DNA of 64,000 nucleotides from Rahnella variigena (GCF_003610915.1 NZ_NSDJ01000001.1:4092001-4156000), one strand, 5' to 3'; shown: positions 50,353 to 61,046, numbered from the stretch's first letter. The notes: a model not told the origin generated them from the letters alone. Translations and numbers: made by a program.

Positions 50353-50655
50353 GTTATTCTCCGCAAAAGTAAATTCGTTATGCTGCGCTAAAGAGTACGC
50401 TGACAGACACGCAGATGTAAGTTGTCTTCATCAATTAAAGCGACTGGCGAAACCCCGCCCGTGGGGCAAAGCTTACAGTTTCGTGTGGGCAAAATAGCGG
50501 TAATTGCTATACGCTGCAACGCAGTTTTGAACCCGCGCACATTTATGCGGTATGTCACACAAAATAATGTTGAGCGCCCGCAAACAGACTTCGCCAGGAT
50601 TCATCTAAGCTATTAGGGCAAACAAAGCGATAACGATAAATAAGGAAATTCTTGC
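50353..50655. other. glk-yfeO divergent intergenic region
   Basis: 303 bases without a gene, holding the promoters of glk (leftward) and yfeO (rightward). No operator or RNA element stands out. Confidence 0.4.
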
Positions 50656-51918
50656 ATGTTTCATCCTCGCGCCAGAATTATGCTGGCTTTCGCCCTGCCC
50701 GCCGTCATTATCGGGGTGCTGTCCAGCCTGATTCTGGTCTTTCTCATGATGATCGCCGGTGCATTGCAAAACCTGCTGTGGCAACACATTCCCGCCGTTT
50801 TACAGGTGAATACGGAGTCTGCCAGCTGGACACTGTTTATGCTGACGCTGACCGGCATCGGTGTTGGCGCGATTATCAAGTATATGCCAGGCCACGCGGG
50901 GCCGGATCCGGCCACTGAATCGCTGATTGGCGCGCCGGTGGCGGTAAACGCATTACCGGGTCTGGCGCTGGCGCTGATGGTCGGACTGGCGGGCGGCGTC
51001 AGCCTCGGGCCGGAACATCCGGTCACGGTAATTAATATCGCACTGGTGGCGTGGCTGGGTGGACGCCTGATGCCTAAAGTGCCGACCACTGACTGGGTCA
51101 TTCTGGCGGCAGCCGGGACTATCGGCGCACTGTTTGGCACGCCGGTCGCGGCGGCGCTGATTTTCTCGCAAACCCTCGGTACCAATAAAGATGTCCCGTT
51201 ATGGGATCGCCTGTTTGCGCCTTTGCTTGCCGCCGGTGCCGGTGCGCTGACCACCGATCAGTTCTTCCAGCCGGATTTCTCGCTCAGCATTCCTTCTTAT
51301 GATTCGTCCAGCCTGATCGACATTTTCAGCGGTTCCGTCGTGGTGCTGATCGCTATCGCGCTGGGGATGATCGCCGTATGGCTGTTCCCGCATATGCACC
51401 GGCTGTTCAATACGATCCAGAATCCGATATTACGTCTCGGCCTGGGCGGTTTTGTGCTGGGTCTGCTGGCGCTGATCGGCGGAGAAATCACGCTGTTCAA
51501 AGGTCTGGATGAAATGAAAGAGCTGGCACATTCCAATCAGCTGTTTGAGATGGGACCTCTGCTGGCGATTACGCTCACCAAACTCGCGGCGTTAGTGGTC
51601 GCTGCCGCCTGTGGTTTTCGTGGCGGGCGCATTTTCCCGGCAGTGTTTGTCGGGGTATCGCTCGGGTTGATGTTGCATCAGTACGCACCGGATGTGCCTG
51701 CAGCGGTGACGGTTTCCTGTGCTGTGATGGGGATGGTGCTGGTGGTGACACGCGACGGCTGGCTGAGTCTGTTTATGGCGGCCGCCGTGGTGCCGGGGCT
51801 GAAACTGTTGCCATTGCTGTGCATTGTCATGCTGCCAGCCTGGCTGATGCTGGCCGGTAAGCCACTGATGCAGGTTGCAAAACAGCGGCTGAACCGGGAG
51901 ATTACAGAAGAAGATTAA
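50656..51918 (+). CDS. yfeO: YfeO, CLC-family ion channel/transporter
   Basis: A 420-residue membrane protein with about ten helices. CLC-type signatures are [10 protein letters not shown] (in place of the GREGP motif) and [13 protein letters not shown]. It matches E. coli YfeO, a putative anion channel or fluoride/chloride transporter of unproven substrate. It overlaps the end of the convergent ygeA by 4 bases. Confidence 0.9.
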   Translation: MFHPRARIMLAFALPAVIIGVLSSLILVFLMMIAGALQNLLWQHIPAVLQVNTESASWTLFMLTLTGIGVGAIIKYMPGHAGPDPATESLIGAPVAVNALPGLALALMVGLAGGVSLGPEHPVTVINIALVAWLGGRLMPKVPTTDWVILAAAGTIGALFGTPVAAALIFSQTLGTNKDVPLWDRLFAPLLAAGAGALTTDQFFQPDFSLSIPSYDSSSLIDIFSGSVVVLIAIALGMIAVWLFPHMHRLFNTIQNPILRLGLGGFVLGLLALIGGEITLFKGLDEMKELAHSNQLFEMGPLLAITLTKLAALVVAAACGFRGGRIFPAVFVGVSLGLMLHQYAPDVPAAVTVSCAVMGMVLVVTRDGWLSLFMAAAVVPGLKLLPLLCIVMLPAWLMLAGKPLMQVAKQRLNREITEED

Positions 51919-52613
51919 CCCTGTTTTAACGCAAATTCCGCCGCCACCAGTGCATGAATGGCGGTGGTGTCGAAGACCGGTACGCTCGCGTCTTCTGCAC
52001 CGACCAGCAGGGTGATTTCGGTACATCCAAGAATGATCCCTTCCACGCCCTGCTGTTCTAATTTACTAATAATCCGGCGATATTCCTCGCGGGAATCCTC
52101 CTTAATCATGCCCAGACACAGCTCTTCGTAAATGATGCGGTGGACAATCGCCCGGTCGGCTTCGTCCGGCGTCACCACGTCAATCTGATGCTTTTCCTGC
52201 AAACGTCCGCGGTAGAAATCCTGTTCCATGGTGAAACGCGTGCCGAGCAGGCCGATTTTACGCAGCCCCTGCCCTTTGATTTTTTCGGCCGTCGCATCGG
52301 CGATATGCAGCAGCGGCAGGCCGCCGATGCGTTCGATATCGTCCGCCACTTTATGCATGGTGTTGGTGCACACGACGATAACGTCCGCGCCTGCACGCGC
52401 CAGTGAATTGGCGGCGTTACCGAGAATTTCACCCGCCTGCTGCCAGTCACCCGCCATTTGCAGCTTTTCGATTTCATAAAAATCTACGCTGTAGAGAAAC
52501 AGTTTGGCCGAATGCAGGCCACCCAGTTGCTGTTTCACATGCTCATTGATCATGCGGTAATACGGTACGGTGGATTCCCAGCTCATACCGCCAATCAGCC
52601 CTAACGTTTTCAT
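51915..52613 (-). CDS. ygeA: YgeA, broad-specificity amino acid racemase
   Basis: A 232-residue aspartate/glutamate racemase-family enzyme. The two catalytic cysteines lie in [12 protein letters not shown] (about residues 80-91) and [12 protein letters not shown] (about residues 193-204). The N terminus [20 protein letters not shown] is diagnostic. E. coli YgeA racemises homoserine and other amino acids. It is convergent with yfeO, with a 4-base overlap. Confidence 0.9.
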   Translation of the reverse strand: MKTLGLIGGMSWESTVPYYRMINEHVKQQLGGLHSAKLFLYSVDFYEIEKLQMAGDWQQAGEILGNAANSLARAGADVIVVCTNTMHKVADDIERIGGLPLLHIADATAEKIKGQGLRKIGLLGTRFTMEQDFYRGRLQEKHQIDVVTPDEADRAIVHRIIYEELCLGMIKEDSREEYRRIISKLEQQGVEGIILGCTEITLLVGAEDASVPVFDTTAIHALVAAEFALKQG

Positions 52614-52658
52614 CTTGACGCCCTGTATTTTCCGGATGCCAAAACCATAACCGACAAA

Positions 52659-52695
52659 AAGCCCGCGGACAAAGAAAATGTCGGCGGGCTTTTTT
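52659..52695. terminator. Terminator downstream of the PACE gene
   Basis: The arms AAGCCCGC and GCGGGCTT, extended by GGAC/GTCG, enclose an A-rich loop. T runs lie on both sides, so it can work in either direction. Confidence 0.8.
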
Positions 52696-52718
52696 GTGCT
52701 GCTTTACGGCAATGAAAA

Positions 52719-53192
52719 TTACTGTTTAGCCGGGCAATCCTCTGCTGCCAGACGACGGTTCATCCAGCGCTGACGGAGCGTGTCGTACACCCAGTTGTAC
52801 GCCACGGTATACGGGAGGAAGAACAGGAAGAACCCGATTTCCAGCATAAAGGCGTCCAGCAATCCGATGCCCAGCCACAGCGCGGCAATCGGCAGACCCA
52901 TTATGATAAATCCGCCTTCAAAGCCCAGCGCGTGCGCCACACGGATTTTAAATGTCCGCACCACACGGGAAACCGGCCAGAATTTGTCAAACAGGCTGTT
53001 ATAGACGATGTTCCAGACCATTGCTGTCGTCGATAACATGATAGCCAGTGCGCCCATTTCCCAGACCGGTTTGTTCAGCGCCCAGGCGGCGGCCGGCGCT
53101 GAAATCAGCACGGCGAGGGTTTCAAAACCTACCGCATGGAAGATGCGTTCGCCGAATGTTTTCTGAGAGATATTCCGTGTTTGCTTAGACAT
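52719..53192 (-). CDS. PACE-family efflux transporter (AceI-like)
   Basis: A 157-residue membrane protein with four helices in two tandem repeats, the layout of proteobacterial antimicrobial compound efflux transporters. Key features are SQKTFGERIFHAVGFETLAVLI, WNIVYNSLFDKFWP in the first repeat and TFKIRVAHALGFEGGFI, YNWVYDTLRQRW in the second. Family members export chlorhexidine, acriflavine or polyamines using protons. It is divergent from a LysR gene at 53336, as aceI is from aceR in Acinetobacter. Confidence 0.9.
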   Translation of the reverse strand: MSKQTRNISQKTFGERIFHAVGFETLAVLISAPAAAWALNKPVWEMGALAIMLSTTAMVWNIVYNSLFDKFWPVSRVVRTFKIRVAHALGFEGGFIIMGLPIAALWLGIGLLDAFMLEIGFFLFFLPYTVAYNWVYDTLRQRWMNRRLAAEDCPAKQ

Positions 53193-53335
53193 AAAAACCT
53201 GCCTGATTCCTGATTGTTGTTACGTTAAATGCTACGTGACGGCTGTCACAGGCGGCCATTATCATCACTAAATGAGATAGGTAAAAGATAGAAAGTATCG
53301 ATAAAATAGATGGATTAAAATCAAAGGATCATCTT

Positions 53336-54223
53336 ATGCGTTATTCCCCTGAAGCCCTGATAGCCTTTGTCGAAGCCGCCGATGCCGGATCGTTTTCAGC
53401 GGCAGCGCGTAAGCTGCGCAAAAGTCAGTCCACCGTCAGCACGGCAATTGCCAATCTGGAAGTAGATTTAGGCGTCACATTATTTGACCGCCAGAGCCGG
53501 CATCCGGTGCTGACTCCTGCCGGACAGCGCGTGCTGAGCCACGTTCAGGCCATTCTGGCCGCCAGCGAACGGCTCGATGAACTGGCGGTACGCTTATCAA
53601 CGCAGGTGGAAACCCGCCTGACGTTTGTGCTGTCCGACACTTATCAGCCGACCCATCACGAAGCGCTGCTGCGCCGCTTTGAGCGCCGGTATCCGGATAT
53701 TGAATTTGAGTGTCAGATTGCTGAAGATCAGGACGTGATCGACCTGTTGCAGTCCGGCCGTGCGCATATCGGCATGGTGGAAGTGCAGGCGAGTTATCCG
53801 CCGGATATTGGTGTGGCACGTCTGCCGGAGCAAACGGATATGTCGATTTTTTGCAGCCGCGAGCATCCGCTGGCGAAAATGACTGACCTGCAACCGGAGC
53901 AATTGAACACCTTTCGCCAGCTCTGTCTGCAACCTTACAGCCGCCGGGAAATGCCCCGGGCGCAGGGGCAAATCTGGTCAGCGCCCAGTTATCTGATGCT
54001 GCTGGAAATGGCGGAACAGGGATTTGGCTGGGCGACGTTGCCGCACTGGCTGGTGAAGCAGTTCGGACATGACAAACTGGTCAGCCTGCCGATGCGCGGC
54101 TGGCCGAAACAGATCTCGGTGGATGCGGTGTGGAGTAAGAACAATCAGCCCGGTCCGGCGGGGTCCTGGTTCATCGACCAGCTCATTGACCCGCCGTTAC
54201 CGGAAACCGATTTACTGCCCTGA
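53336..54223 (+). CDS. LysR-family regulator beside the PACE gene
   Basis: A 295-residue LysR protein: helix-turn-helix at residues 4-63 (LIAFVEAADAGSFSAAARKLRKSQSTVSTAIANLEVDLGV) and effector domain to residue 285. It is divergent from the PACE efflux gene across 143 bp, which suggests regulation of efflux by a small cationic compound. It ends 12 bases inside the 3' end of the convergent ipdC, so the two transcripts overlap. Confidence 0.87.
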   Translation: MRYSPEALIAFVEAADAGSFSAAARKLRKSQSTVSTAIANLEVDLGVTLFDRQSRHPVLTPAGQRVLSHVQAILAASERLDELAVRLSTQVETRLTFVLSDTYQPTHHEALLRRFERRYPDIEFECQIAEDQDVIDLLQSGRAHIGMVEVQASYPPDIGVARLPEQTDMSIFCSREHPLAKMTDLQPEQLNTFRQLCLQPYSRREMPRAQGQIWSAPSYLMLLEMAEQGFGWATLPHWLVKQFGHDKLVSLPMRGWPKQISVDAVWSKNNQPGPAGSWFIDQLIDPPLPETDLLP

Positions 54224-55870
54224 GTTACGCTTCGCCAGCGATTTGGTGACAGAATTTAGCAGCTCAGGGATATCCATTTTCGGCAGAACTACTTCTATCC
54301 AGGCCATCTGACGCTGCGCGGTAGCCTTTTCAATCGCGTCCTTCAGCGCCTGCGGCGATTCTGCCCGCGCGCTGAACACCTCTTTGCCGCCAAACGCCGC
54401 CGGGAACTGGGTCCAGTTCCACTGCGCGATGTCGTTATAACGCTGGGTTTCGCCGTGGATCGCCCGCTCGACGGTGTAGCCGTCGTTATTAATCACAAAA
54501 ACAATCGGGGGCAGACCGTAACGGATGGCGGCTCCCAATCCCTGAAGGGTCAGTTGCGCAGAACCGTCGCCGATCAGCAGCACCACGCGGCGATCCGGTA
54601 CAGCAATCTGTACACCAAACGCGGCAGGCAGCGTAAAGCCAATGGAACCCCACAACGGCTGGACAACGAACTGGCAATCTTGTGGCAGACTCAGCGCCGC
54701 TGCACCGAAACAGGCGGTGCCCTGCTCGGCAACCAGCACGTCGCCCGGTTGCAGTAAATCCTGAATTTGTTGCCAGAAGGCATACTGCCCGAGGCTGTTA
54801 TCGTGCGGCAAAGGCAGGGTGTTGCGTTTAACGGTGTATGGCACTGATCCGCAACCCAGTTCGGCGGTAAGCCGGTGCATCACACTGACCGTTTTTTCGA
54901 GCGGCAACTGGTGGAAGATCTGATCACCTACACGGGCAAAAAAGGGCTGGAGGTCGATGCATTTACCGGACGGAAGTTGCTGGGTAAAACCGGCAGTAAT
55001 GGTGTCGGTGAATTTCACGCCGACGGTAATCACCAGGTCCGCTCCTTCAATCGCTTCTCTGGTAGATGGCGCGCTGGCGGCTCCCGAATAAGTCCCGGCA
55101 AAGTGCGCCTGCTGTTCGTTGAATAAACCTTTGCCCATCAGCAATGTGGAATGCGCGAGCGGCACGTCTTCCATCCATTGTTCCAGCGCCTTTTTCACTT
55201 TGAAACGGTCTGCCAGAAAATCCGCCAGTAGTGAAATACGGTTTGCGCCCCGCAGATGCTTTTCCGCTGCGGCAACAAATGCTTCAAGAGAGGAAGGCGA
55301 GAAAGGTGGCTGTCTTGCAGGCTGCGGATGTGCTCTGGTGCTGACTGGCAGCGCGGCGACGTCGCTTGGCAGCAACAGATAACCCGGACGCGAGGTGTAC
55401 ATCACTTCTTCGATAACGCGGTCGATTTCGGTCAGCGCATTTTCCGGCGTCAGGGAAGCCTGCGCCACGCTGACCGGTTCTGACATCCGCATAAAGTGAC
55501 TAAATTCGCCATCGCCCAGCGTGTGATGCAGCAACTCGCCTTTACGTTGCGACGTCAGCGCCGGTGCACCGACGATATGCACCACCGGCACATATTCGGC
55601 GTAACTGCCGGCAACACCGTTCAGCGCACTCAGCTCGCCGACACCGAAGGTGGTCAGCAATGCCGCAATCCCTTTGGTACGCGCATAGCCATCTGCGCCA
55701 TAAGCAGCATTTAATTCATTGGTGCAGCCGATCCAGGTGATTTGCTGATGGTTAATGACGCTGTCGAGGAATTTCAGATTGTAATCACCCGGCACGCCAA
55801 ACAGTTCGGAGATCCCGCTAAATGACAAGCGGTCTAAAAGATAGTCACCTACGGTGTATTCATTTTCCAT
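54212..55870 (-). CDS. ipdC: IpdC-like thiamine-dependent 2-keto acid decarboxylase
   Basis: A 552-residue thiamine pyrophosphate enzyme. It has the three-domain pyruvate-decarboxylase fold: an N-terminal domain with the activating Glu in TWIGCTNELNAAYGADGYART, then TFGVGELSALNGVAG, and a C-terminal TPP site (GDGSAQLTLQGLG...NNDGYTVE). It resembles enterobacterial indole-3-pyruvate decarboxylase, the key step of indole-acetic acid synthesis from tryptophan, and phenylpyruvate decarboxylase is the main alternative. Monocistronic and convergent with the LysR gene. The exact 2-keto acid preference cannot be read. Confidence 0.88.
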   Translation of the reverse strand: MENEYTVGDYLLDRLSFSGISELFGVPGDYNLKFLDSVINHQQITWIGCTNELNAAYGADGYARTKGIAALLTTFGVGELSALNGVAGSYAEYVPVVHIVGAPALTSQRKGELLHHTLGDGEFSHFMRMSEPVSVAQASLTPENALTEIDRVIEEVMYTSRPGYLLLPSDVAALPVSTRAHPQPARQPPFSPSSLEAFVAAAEKHLRGANRISLLADFLADRFKVKKALEQWMEDVPLAHSTLLMGKGLFNEQQAHFAGTYSGAASAPSTREAIEGADLVITVGVKFTDTITAGFTQQLPSGKCIDLQPFFARVGDQIFHQLPLEKTVSVMHRLTAELGCGSVPYTVKRNTLPLPHDNSLGQYAFWQQIQDLLQPGDVLVAEQGTACFGAAALSLPQDCQFVVQPLWGSIGFTLPAAFGVQIAVPDRRVVLLIGDGSAQLTLQGLGAAIRYGLPPIVFVINNDGYTVERAIHGETQRYNDIAQWNWTQFPAAFGGKEVFSARAESPQALKDAIEKATAQRQMAWIEVVLPKMDIPELLNSVTKSLAKRNSGQ

Positions 55871-56198
55871 GACGATCCTCTGTTAAAAATTGTGTAAACA
55901 GTTAATCCCACTAACTGAAGTATTACTCTACTTGGGGAAATAGGATATTTATTATCCGAAACAGGTGCTGGAAACGCAGAGTTACAGCCCTGCACCGGAT
56001 TAACGCAGGGCGTTTTATTCAGCAGTTACGGTAATACGCAGGAAGAATAGTCACGGTGATCAACCGCCATGAGCTTAAGGATTGTTCCGGATGTGATCTG
56101 AATAGCTGGAAATGCTTGTGAAAGCGCATACACTAAAATCGTTTTTTTATGACATTGTTAACCTTCTGTTCACTCCTGAATTTATTATAAGGACTCAC
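55871..56198. other. ipdC-yghZ divergent intergenic region
   Basis: 328 bases without a gene, AT-rich, containing the promoters for the leftward ipdC and the rightward yghZ. I see no clear operators. Confidence 0.4.
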
Positions 56199-57188
56199 AT
56201 GGTGTATCAAGCCAGTCCAACCCGTTACGAAAATATGGAATACCGTCGCTGCGGCCAGAGCGGTTTAAAACTGCCTGTCGTTTCACTCGGCCTGTGGCAC
56301 AACTTCGGCGATAACGCCCATTTTGAGAATGGCCGGAAACTGATCCGCCATGCTTTCGACCACGGGATCACTCATTTTGACCTCGCCAATAACTACGGCC
56401 CGCCTCCGGGATCTGCGGAACAGCATTTTGGCCGCATCCTGCAGGAAGATTTACTGCCTTATCGCGATGAGCTGATCATCTCTTCCAAAGCCGGTTACAC
56501 CATGTGGGACGGCCCTTACGGTGACTGGGGTTCGAAAAAATATCTGGTCGCCAGTCTGAACCAGAGCCTGAAACGCATGGGTCTGGAGTACGTGGATATC
56601 TTCTATCATCACCGCCCGGATCCGGATACGCCGCTGGAAGAAACCATGGCAGCGCTGGATTTGATCGTGCGTCAGGGCAAAGCGCTGTATGTCGGTTTAT
56701 CGAATTATCCGGCTGAGCGCGCCAAAAAAGCCTTCGACATCCTGAAAGATCTCGGCACGCCGTGCCTGATTCATCAGCCGAAATATTCCATGTTTGAGCG
56801 CTGGGTAGAAGCGGATCTGCTGGATACGCTGGCGGATAATGGTGTGGGTTCAATCGCCTTCTCGCCACTGGCGGGCGGCGTACTGACAGACCGATATCTG
56901 GCAGGCATTCCGCAAGATTCACGAGCCGCCAGCGACAGTAAATTCCTGACCACCGATCAGCTGACCGAAGAAAAGCTGGAGAAAGTGCGTAAGCTTAATG
57001 AGATTGCGCAGGCGCGCGGTCAGAAACTTTCGCAGATGGCACTGGCGTGGGTTCTGCGCGGCGACCGCGTGACCTCCGTGCTGATTGGTGCCAGTAAAAC
57101 CAGCCAGATTGATGATGCGGTGGGCATGATCGCCAACCGTCAGTTCAGCGCAGAAGAGCTGGCATCAATCGAAGGCATTCTGGTGTAA
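56199..57188 (+). CDS. yghZ: YghZ-like aldo-keto reductase (AKR14)
   Basis: A 329-residue NADPH-dependent aldo-keto reductase. The ATG at 56199 has TAAGGA upstream; a longer start at 56112 is unlikely. The catalytic tetrad is in FDLANNYGP (Asp and Tyr), IISSKAGY (Lys) and VDIFYHHRPD (His). Cofactor-binding segments PLAGGVLTDRYL and VLIGASKTSQIDDAV are present. E. coli YghZ (GpR) reduces L-glyceraldehyde 3-phosphate and methylglyoxal. Monocistronic. Confidence 0.92.
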   Translation: MVYQASPTRYENMEYRRCGQSGLKLPVVSLGLWHNFGDNAHFENGRKLIRHAFDHGITHFDLANNYGPPPGSAEQHFGRILQEDLLPYRDELIISSKAGYTMWDGPYGDWGSKKYLVASLNQSLKRMGLEYVDIFYHHRPDPDTPLEETMAALDLIVRQGKALYVGLSNYPAERAKKAFDILKDLGTPCLIHQPKYSMFERWVEADLLDTLADNGVGSIAFSPLAGGVLTDRYLAGIPQDSRAASDSKFLTTDQLTEEKLEKVRKLNEIAQARGQKLSQMALAWVLRGDRVTSVLIGASKTSQIDDAVGMIANRQFSAEELASIEGILV

Positions 57189-57347
57189 ACGCTTACCCGA
57201 ATGAGCAAAAAAAGCGCCTTTATGGAGAGTGTGTAAGCTTTGCGTTAAGGCGCGTAAATCATTCAAAACAGGATTGTAAGCAATAGAACCCGTGCCCGCT
57301 TCACCTTATAACTATCAGCATAAATTATAAGGAATCTGGGGCCGCTC

Positions 57348-57773
57348 ATGTTAAAGCCAGTATTATTCGCCACATTGTTCTTTGCCCTGCTCCCTGCGGC
57401 GGTACCCACCGTGCAGGCCAGCAGCTTCAGCCTGAATACGCCAGGCCTTTCTATCAATATCGGTGACCGTGATAACCGGGGTTATTACTGGGACGGCTAT
57501 GACTGGCGTAATCCTGGCTGGTGGAATAGCTATCGCGGTCATCATTATGGTTACCGTGGGCCGCGTGGTCATTACTGGGATGGTTACCGCTGGCGCGATC
57601 AGGGCTGGTGGGATCAGCGCCATCCGCCGCGTCGCCCGATGCCACCGCCGCATTATTATCATGGCGACCATGGGCGTCCGCATAATGACCACGGGCGCGG
57701 TCACGGTCACGGACATGACAAAGGACGCGGCCACGACGATCACCGTGGCGGGCATGGCGATCACCGTCATTAA
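57348..57773 (+). CDS. ypeC: YpeC, small His-rich periplasmic DUF2502 protein
   Basis: A 141-residue exported protein. Signal peptide residues 1-24 (ending VQA), then LSINIGDRDNRGYYWDGYDWR, the DUF2502 motif with Trp/Tyr/Asp repeats, and a His/Gly/Asp-rich tail from about residue 95 that could bind metal. In E. coli ypeC lies next to mntH, as here. Function unknown; a metal-related role is suggested only by composition and neighbourhood. Confidence 0.87.
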   Translation: MLKPVLFATLFFALLPAAVPTVQASSFSLNTPGLSINIGDRDNRGYYWDGYDWRNPGWWNSYRGHHYGYRGPRGHYWDGYRWRDQGWWDQRHPPRRPMPPPHYYHGDHGRPHNDHGRGHGHGHDKGRGHDDHRGGHGDHRH

Positions 57774-57795
57774 TCAAATGAATGACAGAAAAGAA

Positions 57796-57825
57796 AACGG
57801 GACAGCGCAAACTGTCCCGTTTTTT
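57796..57825. terminator. Bidirectional terminator between ypeC and mntH
   Basis: A perfect 10-bp stem AACGGGACAG / CTGTCCCGTT with a CGCAAA loop is followed by TTTTT on the plus strand and by an A-rich (T on minus) tract on the other side. Confidence 0.85.
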
Positions 57826-57847
57826 ATTGCCTGACGTTTTCAGGACT

Positions 57848-59077
57848 CTATTTCAGCATGCCAATCAGCAGATAAAGGTTGAGGCTGACGACTATCAGCA
57901 CAATCAGCCGCCCCGCCCACTGCACTGTTTTGGTGTTGACCATATCGCCCATCAGGCTGCGGTTACCGGTAAAGGCCAGCAGCGGCAACAGCGCCAGCGC
58001 AATCCCGAAGCTCAGCAATACCTGACTCATCACCAGAATACGTGTGGCGTCTAATCCCATCAAAATTACAATAAATGACGGCATCATGGTGACCGTACGG
58101 CGCACCCACAGCGGAATGTAGAATTTCACAAAGCCCTGCATCACCACCTGTCCGGCCAGTGTGCCCACTACGGTCGACGATAAACCGGCAGCCACCAGGC
58201 TCAGACCAAAAGTGGTCGCAGCGGCGTGACCGAGCAAGGGTTGCAGGGTCAGATAGGCTTCATCGAGTTCACTGATCCCGCTGTGTCCGCTGAAATGGAA
58301 CGCGGCAGCAGCGGTTGCCATCATCGCCAGATTCACGAAACCGGCAATGGTCATCGCAATACCGACGTCCAGCTTGGTGGCGGAATAACGCTGCGCTTTA
58401 GATGCCTCACCGCCCCGCTGGGTCAGCGAAGAGTGCAGATAAATGACGTGCGGCATGATGGTCGCACCGAGCACACCGGCAGCCAGATAGACGGAATCCG
58501 CCGTCGGCAGAGAGGGGATCAGCATCCCTTTGCCGAGCGCCATCATGCTTGGCTGCGAGAAGAACAATTCGACAATATAAGCCGCTGCGACAAACAGCAG
58601 TAAACCGGCGATCACCAGTTCCAGCGGCTTTTGCCCACGCTTTTGCAGCCCGAGGATAATAAAGGTGGCAATCCCGGTCAGCACTGCGCCTTGTAACAGC
58701 GAGACGCCGAGAAGCAATTTGAAGCCGATCGCCGCGCCAATGAATTCAGCTAGATCGGTGGCCATGGCGATGATTTCCGCCTGTACCCAGTAAGCCCAGA
58801 CAGCCGGGCGCGGGAAGCGGTCGCGGATATGTTCAGCGAGGTTTTTACTGGTCGCAATACCGAGTTTGGCAGACAACAGCTGGATCAACATCGCCATGAC
58901 GTTGGCCCAGACCACCACCCATAGCAACTGATAGCCATAAGAGGCACCGGCCTGAATGTTAGTCGCAAAGTTGCCCGGATCGATATAGCCGATGGCGGCA
59001 ATAAAGGCTGGCCCCATCAGTGAAAGCTTCATCTTTCTGGACGCGCGGCCTGAGGATTCGGCCCGGCTGTTCAGCAT
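57848..59077 (-). CDS. mntH: MntH, proton-coupled Mn2+ transporter (Nramp)
   Basis: A 409-residue Nramp protein with eleven helices. The metal-binding DPGNFATN motif is near residues 33-40, the paired [10 protein letters not shown] segment is present, and the transport signature follows. It imports manganese, and also iron, in the inner membrane. A perfect Fur-like palindrome lies 48 bases upstream of the start, so iron control is likely. The E. coli neighbours ypeC and nupC are conserved. Confidence 0.93.
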   Translation of the reverse strand: MLNSRAESSGRASRKMKLSLMGPAFIAAIGYIDPGNFATNIQAGASYGYQLLWVVVWANVMAMLIQLLSAKLGIATSKNLAEHIRDRFPRPAVWAYWVQAEIIAMATDLAEFIGAAIGFKLLLGVSLLQGAVLTGIATFIILGLQKRGQKPLELVIAGLLLFVAAAYIVELFFSQPSMMALGKGMLIPSLPTADSVYLAAGVLGATIMPHVIYLHSSLTQRGGEASKAQRYSATKLDVGIAMTIAGFVNLAMMATAAAAFHFSGHSGISELDEAYLTLQPLLGHAAATTFGLSLVAAGLSSTVVGTLAGQVVMQGFVKFYIPLWVRRTVTMMPSFIVILMGLDATRILVMSQVLLSFGIALALLPLLAFTGNRSLMGDMVNTKTVQWAGRLIVLIVVSLNLYLLIGMLK

Positions 59078-59124
59078 AGTTAGTTAACCCTTACAATTAT
59101 TACGCTTACATCAATCATATCTAA

Positions 59125-59141
59125 TTGATAATGATTATCAA
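59125..59141. promoter_or_regulatory. Fur-box-like palindrome upstream of mntH
   Basis: TTGATAATGATTATCAA is a perfect 17-bp palindrome centred on G 59133. It matches the GATAATGATWATC core of Fur boxes and lies in the mntH promoter region. I did not find a convincing MntR box. Confidence 0.75.
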
Positions 59142-59493
59142 GTGCATTTAGAATGATCTGAGTAATTACTCTGATAGGCAGTAGCAGTAAGCGAGAGGGT
59201 GATAACTGAAAGGTGAATCGCTCACCCGACTTCAGAAAGCCAGACGCAGCGCACTTTCCTAAAACAGACATTTACAGGCCAGATTCAGAACGCATTACGG
59301 CACATGATAAAACTAGCACAGGAAAGCTAATTGTGCTTAGTTTTATTAACATCTTGATTTTTTGTGTGATAGGCCGCGATTTGTTGCAATTCGTGTTTGT
59401 AATTTCTATATTTGCAATCGACTTCACGTTTTAAATGTACGCGTTACATAAAATGTCCGTCGAAATATAGCCTGCCTCTAATTTGGAGCACCC

Positions 59494-60681
59494 ATGTCCC
59501 GAATATTGCACTTTGTATTAGCGTTGGCCGTTGTCGCTGCACTCGCTTTACTGGTGAGCCGTGACCGGAAGAATATCCGTTTACGTTTCATTGTTCAGCT
59601 TTTGGTCATCGAAGTCTTATTAGCCTATTTCTTCCTGAACTCTTCAATAGGTTTAGGTTTTGTGAAAGGCTTCTCAGACTTGTTTGAGAAATTATTAGGA
59701 TTCGCTGCGGAAGGGACCGGCTTCGTATTTGGAGGCATGAGCGATAAAGGATTAGCGTTCTTCTTCTTGAAAGTCTTGTGTCCGATCGTGTTTATCTCTG
59801 CACTGATCGGTATTTTACAGCACATTCGCGTACTGCCTTTCGTCATCCGTATTATCGGTACGGTTCTGTCGAAAATTAATGGCATGGGAAAACTGGAATC
59901 TTTCAACGCCATCAGCTCCCTGATTTTGGGTCAGTCAGAAAACTTTATCGCGTATAAAGATATTCTGAGCAAAATGTCTGAAAAACGTATGTACACCATG
60001 GCAGCCACAGCCATGTCGACGGTTTCTATGTCGATTGTGGGTGCGTACATGACCATGCTGGAACCGCGCTTTGTTGTTGCTGCGCTGGTGCTCAACATGT
60101 TCAGTACTTTCATCGTACTGTCGTTGATCAACCCTTATAAAGTTGATTCAGAAGAAGACCTGCAAATCGGTAACACGCACCAGGGTCAGAGTTTCTTTGA
60201 AATGCTGGGTGAATACATCCTGGCCGGTTTCAAAGTGGCTATCATCGTTGCAGCCATGTTGATTGGTTTCATCGCATTGATTTCCTGCCTGAATGCGTTG
60301 TTCGACGTCGTATTCGGCATCAGCTTCCAGGGCGTGCTGGGTTATGTCTTCTATCCATTCGCATGGATGATGGGCGTACCGAGCCACGAAGCCTTGCAGG
60401 TAGGCAGCATCATGGCAACCAAACTGGTTTCCAATGAATTCGTTGCGATGTTGGATCTGCAGAAAGTTGCGACCGAACTGTCACCACGCGGCGTGGGCAT
60501 CTTGTCCGTGTTCCTGGTGTCTTTCGCAAACTTCTCTTCTATCGGTATCGTTGCCGGCGCGATCAAAGGCCTGAACGAGCACCAGGGCAACGTGGTTTCA
60601 CGCTTCGGCCTGAAACTGCTGTACGGCTCAACGCTGGTCAGCGTGTTATCTGCTTCTATCGCGGGTCTGGTACTGGCGTAA
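59494..60681 (+). CDS. nupC: NupC, proton-coupled nucleoside transporter
   Basis: A 395-residue concentrative nucleoside transporter. The conserved nucleoside-binding segments [26 protein letters not shown] and [21 protein letters not shown] are present, and the length equals E. coli NupC (400). It imports most nucleosides except guanosine. The 416-bp upstream gap is AT-rich and includes TGTGATAGGCCGCGAT, only a weak CRP-like match. A strong terminator follows. Confidence 0.94.
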   Translation: MSRILHFVLALAVVAALALLVSRDRKNIRLRFIVQLLVIEVLLAYFFLNSSIGLGFVKGFSDLFEKLLGFAAEGTGFVFGGMSDKGLAFFFLKVLCPIVFISALIGILQHIRVLPFVIRIIGTVLSKINGMGKLESFNAISSLILGQSENFIAYKDILSKMSEKRMYTMAATAMSTVSMSIVGAYMTMLEPRFVVAALVLNMFSTFIVLSLINPYKVDSEEDLQIGNTHQGQSFFEMLGEYILAGFKVAIIVAAMLIGFIALISCLNALFDVVFGISFQGVLGYVFYPFAWMMGVPSHEALQVGSIMATKLVSNEFVAMLDLQKVATELSPRGVGILSVFLVSFANFSSIGIVAGAIKGLNEHQGNVVSRFGLKLLYGSTLVSVLSASIAGLVLA

Positions 60682-60706
60682 GCAAGCAAACGACTGAAAG
60701 ACAAAG

Positions 60707-60730
60707 AAACCCGCTCCGGCGGGTTTTTTT
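60707..60730 (+). terminator. Terminator of nupC
   Basis: AAACCCGC-TCCG-GCGGGTTT is followed by a T run to 60730. Confidence 0.9.
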
Positions 60731-60785
60731 ATGGCGGTAATTCAGGGATAAACGGAACGTGAGGAAATCACCGGATCGCAGAAAG

Positions 60786-60810
60786 CAAAAAACCCGCCGA
60801 AGCGGGTTTC
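60786..60810 (-). terminator. Terminator of the tRNA-Ala pair
   Basis: Minus-strand AAACCCGC-TTCG-GCGGGTTTTTT, starting 10 bases after the mature end of the second tRNA-Ala. Confidence 0.85.
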
Positions 60811-60819
60811 TTTAATATT

Positions 60820-60895
<76 letters not shown>

Positions 60896-60970
60896 ACACG
60901 AGGTAGTCCACATTTTACTTCTTTTGTTTCCCCTGGTAGGGAAACAGCCAACTTGCTCTGGAAAGGAAGT

Positions 60971-61046
<76 letters not shown>

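Noticed and set aside
59340..59400. CRP site upstream of nupC
   Set aside because: TGTGATAGGCCGCGAT has only one good half-site, so I did not annotate it as a separate feature.
59200..59440. Small open frame (73 codons) upstream of nupC
   Set aside because: It has no good ribosome binding site or recognisable motif and lies in the promoter region.
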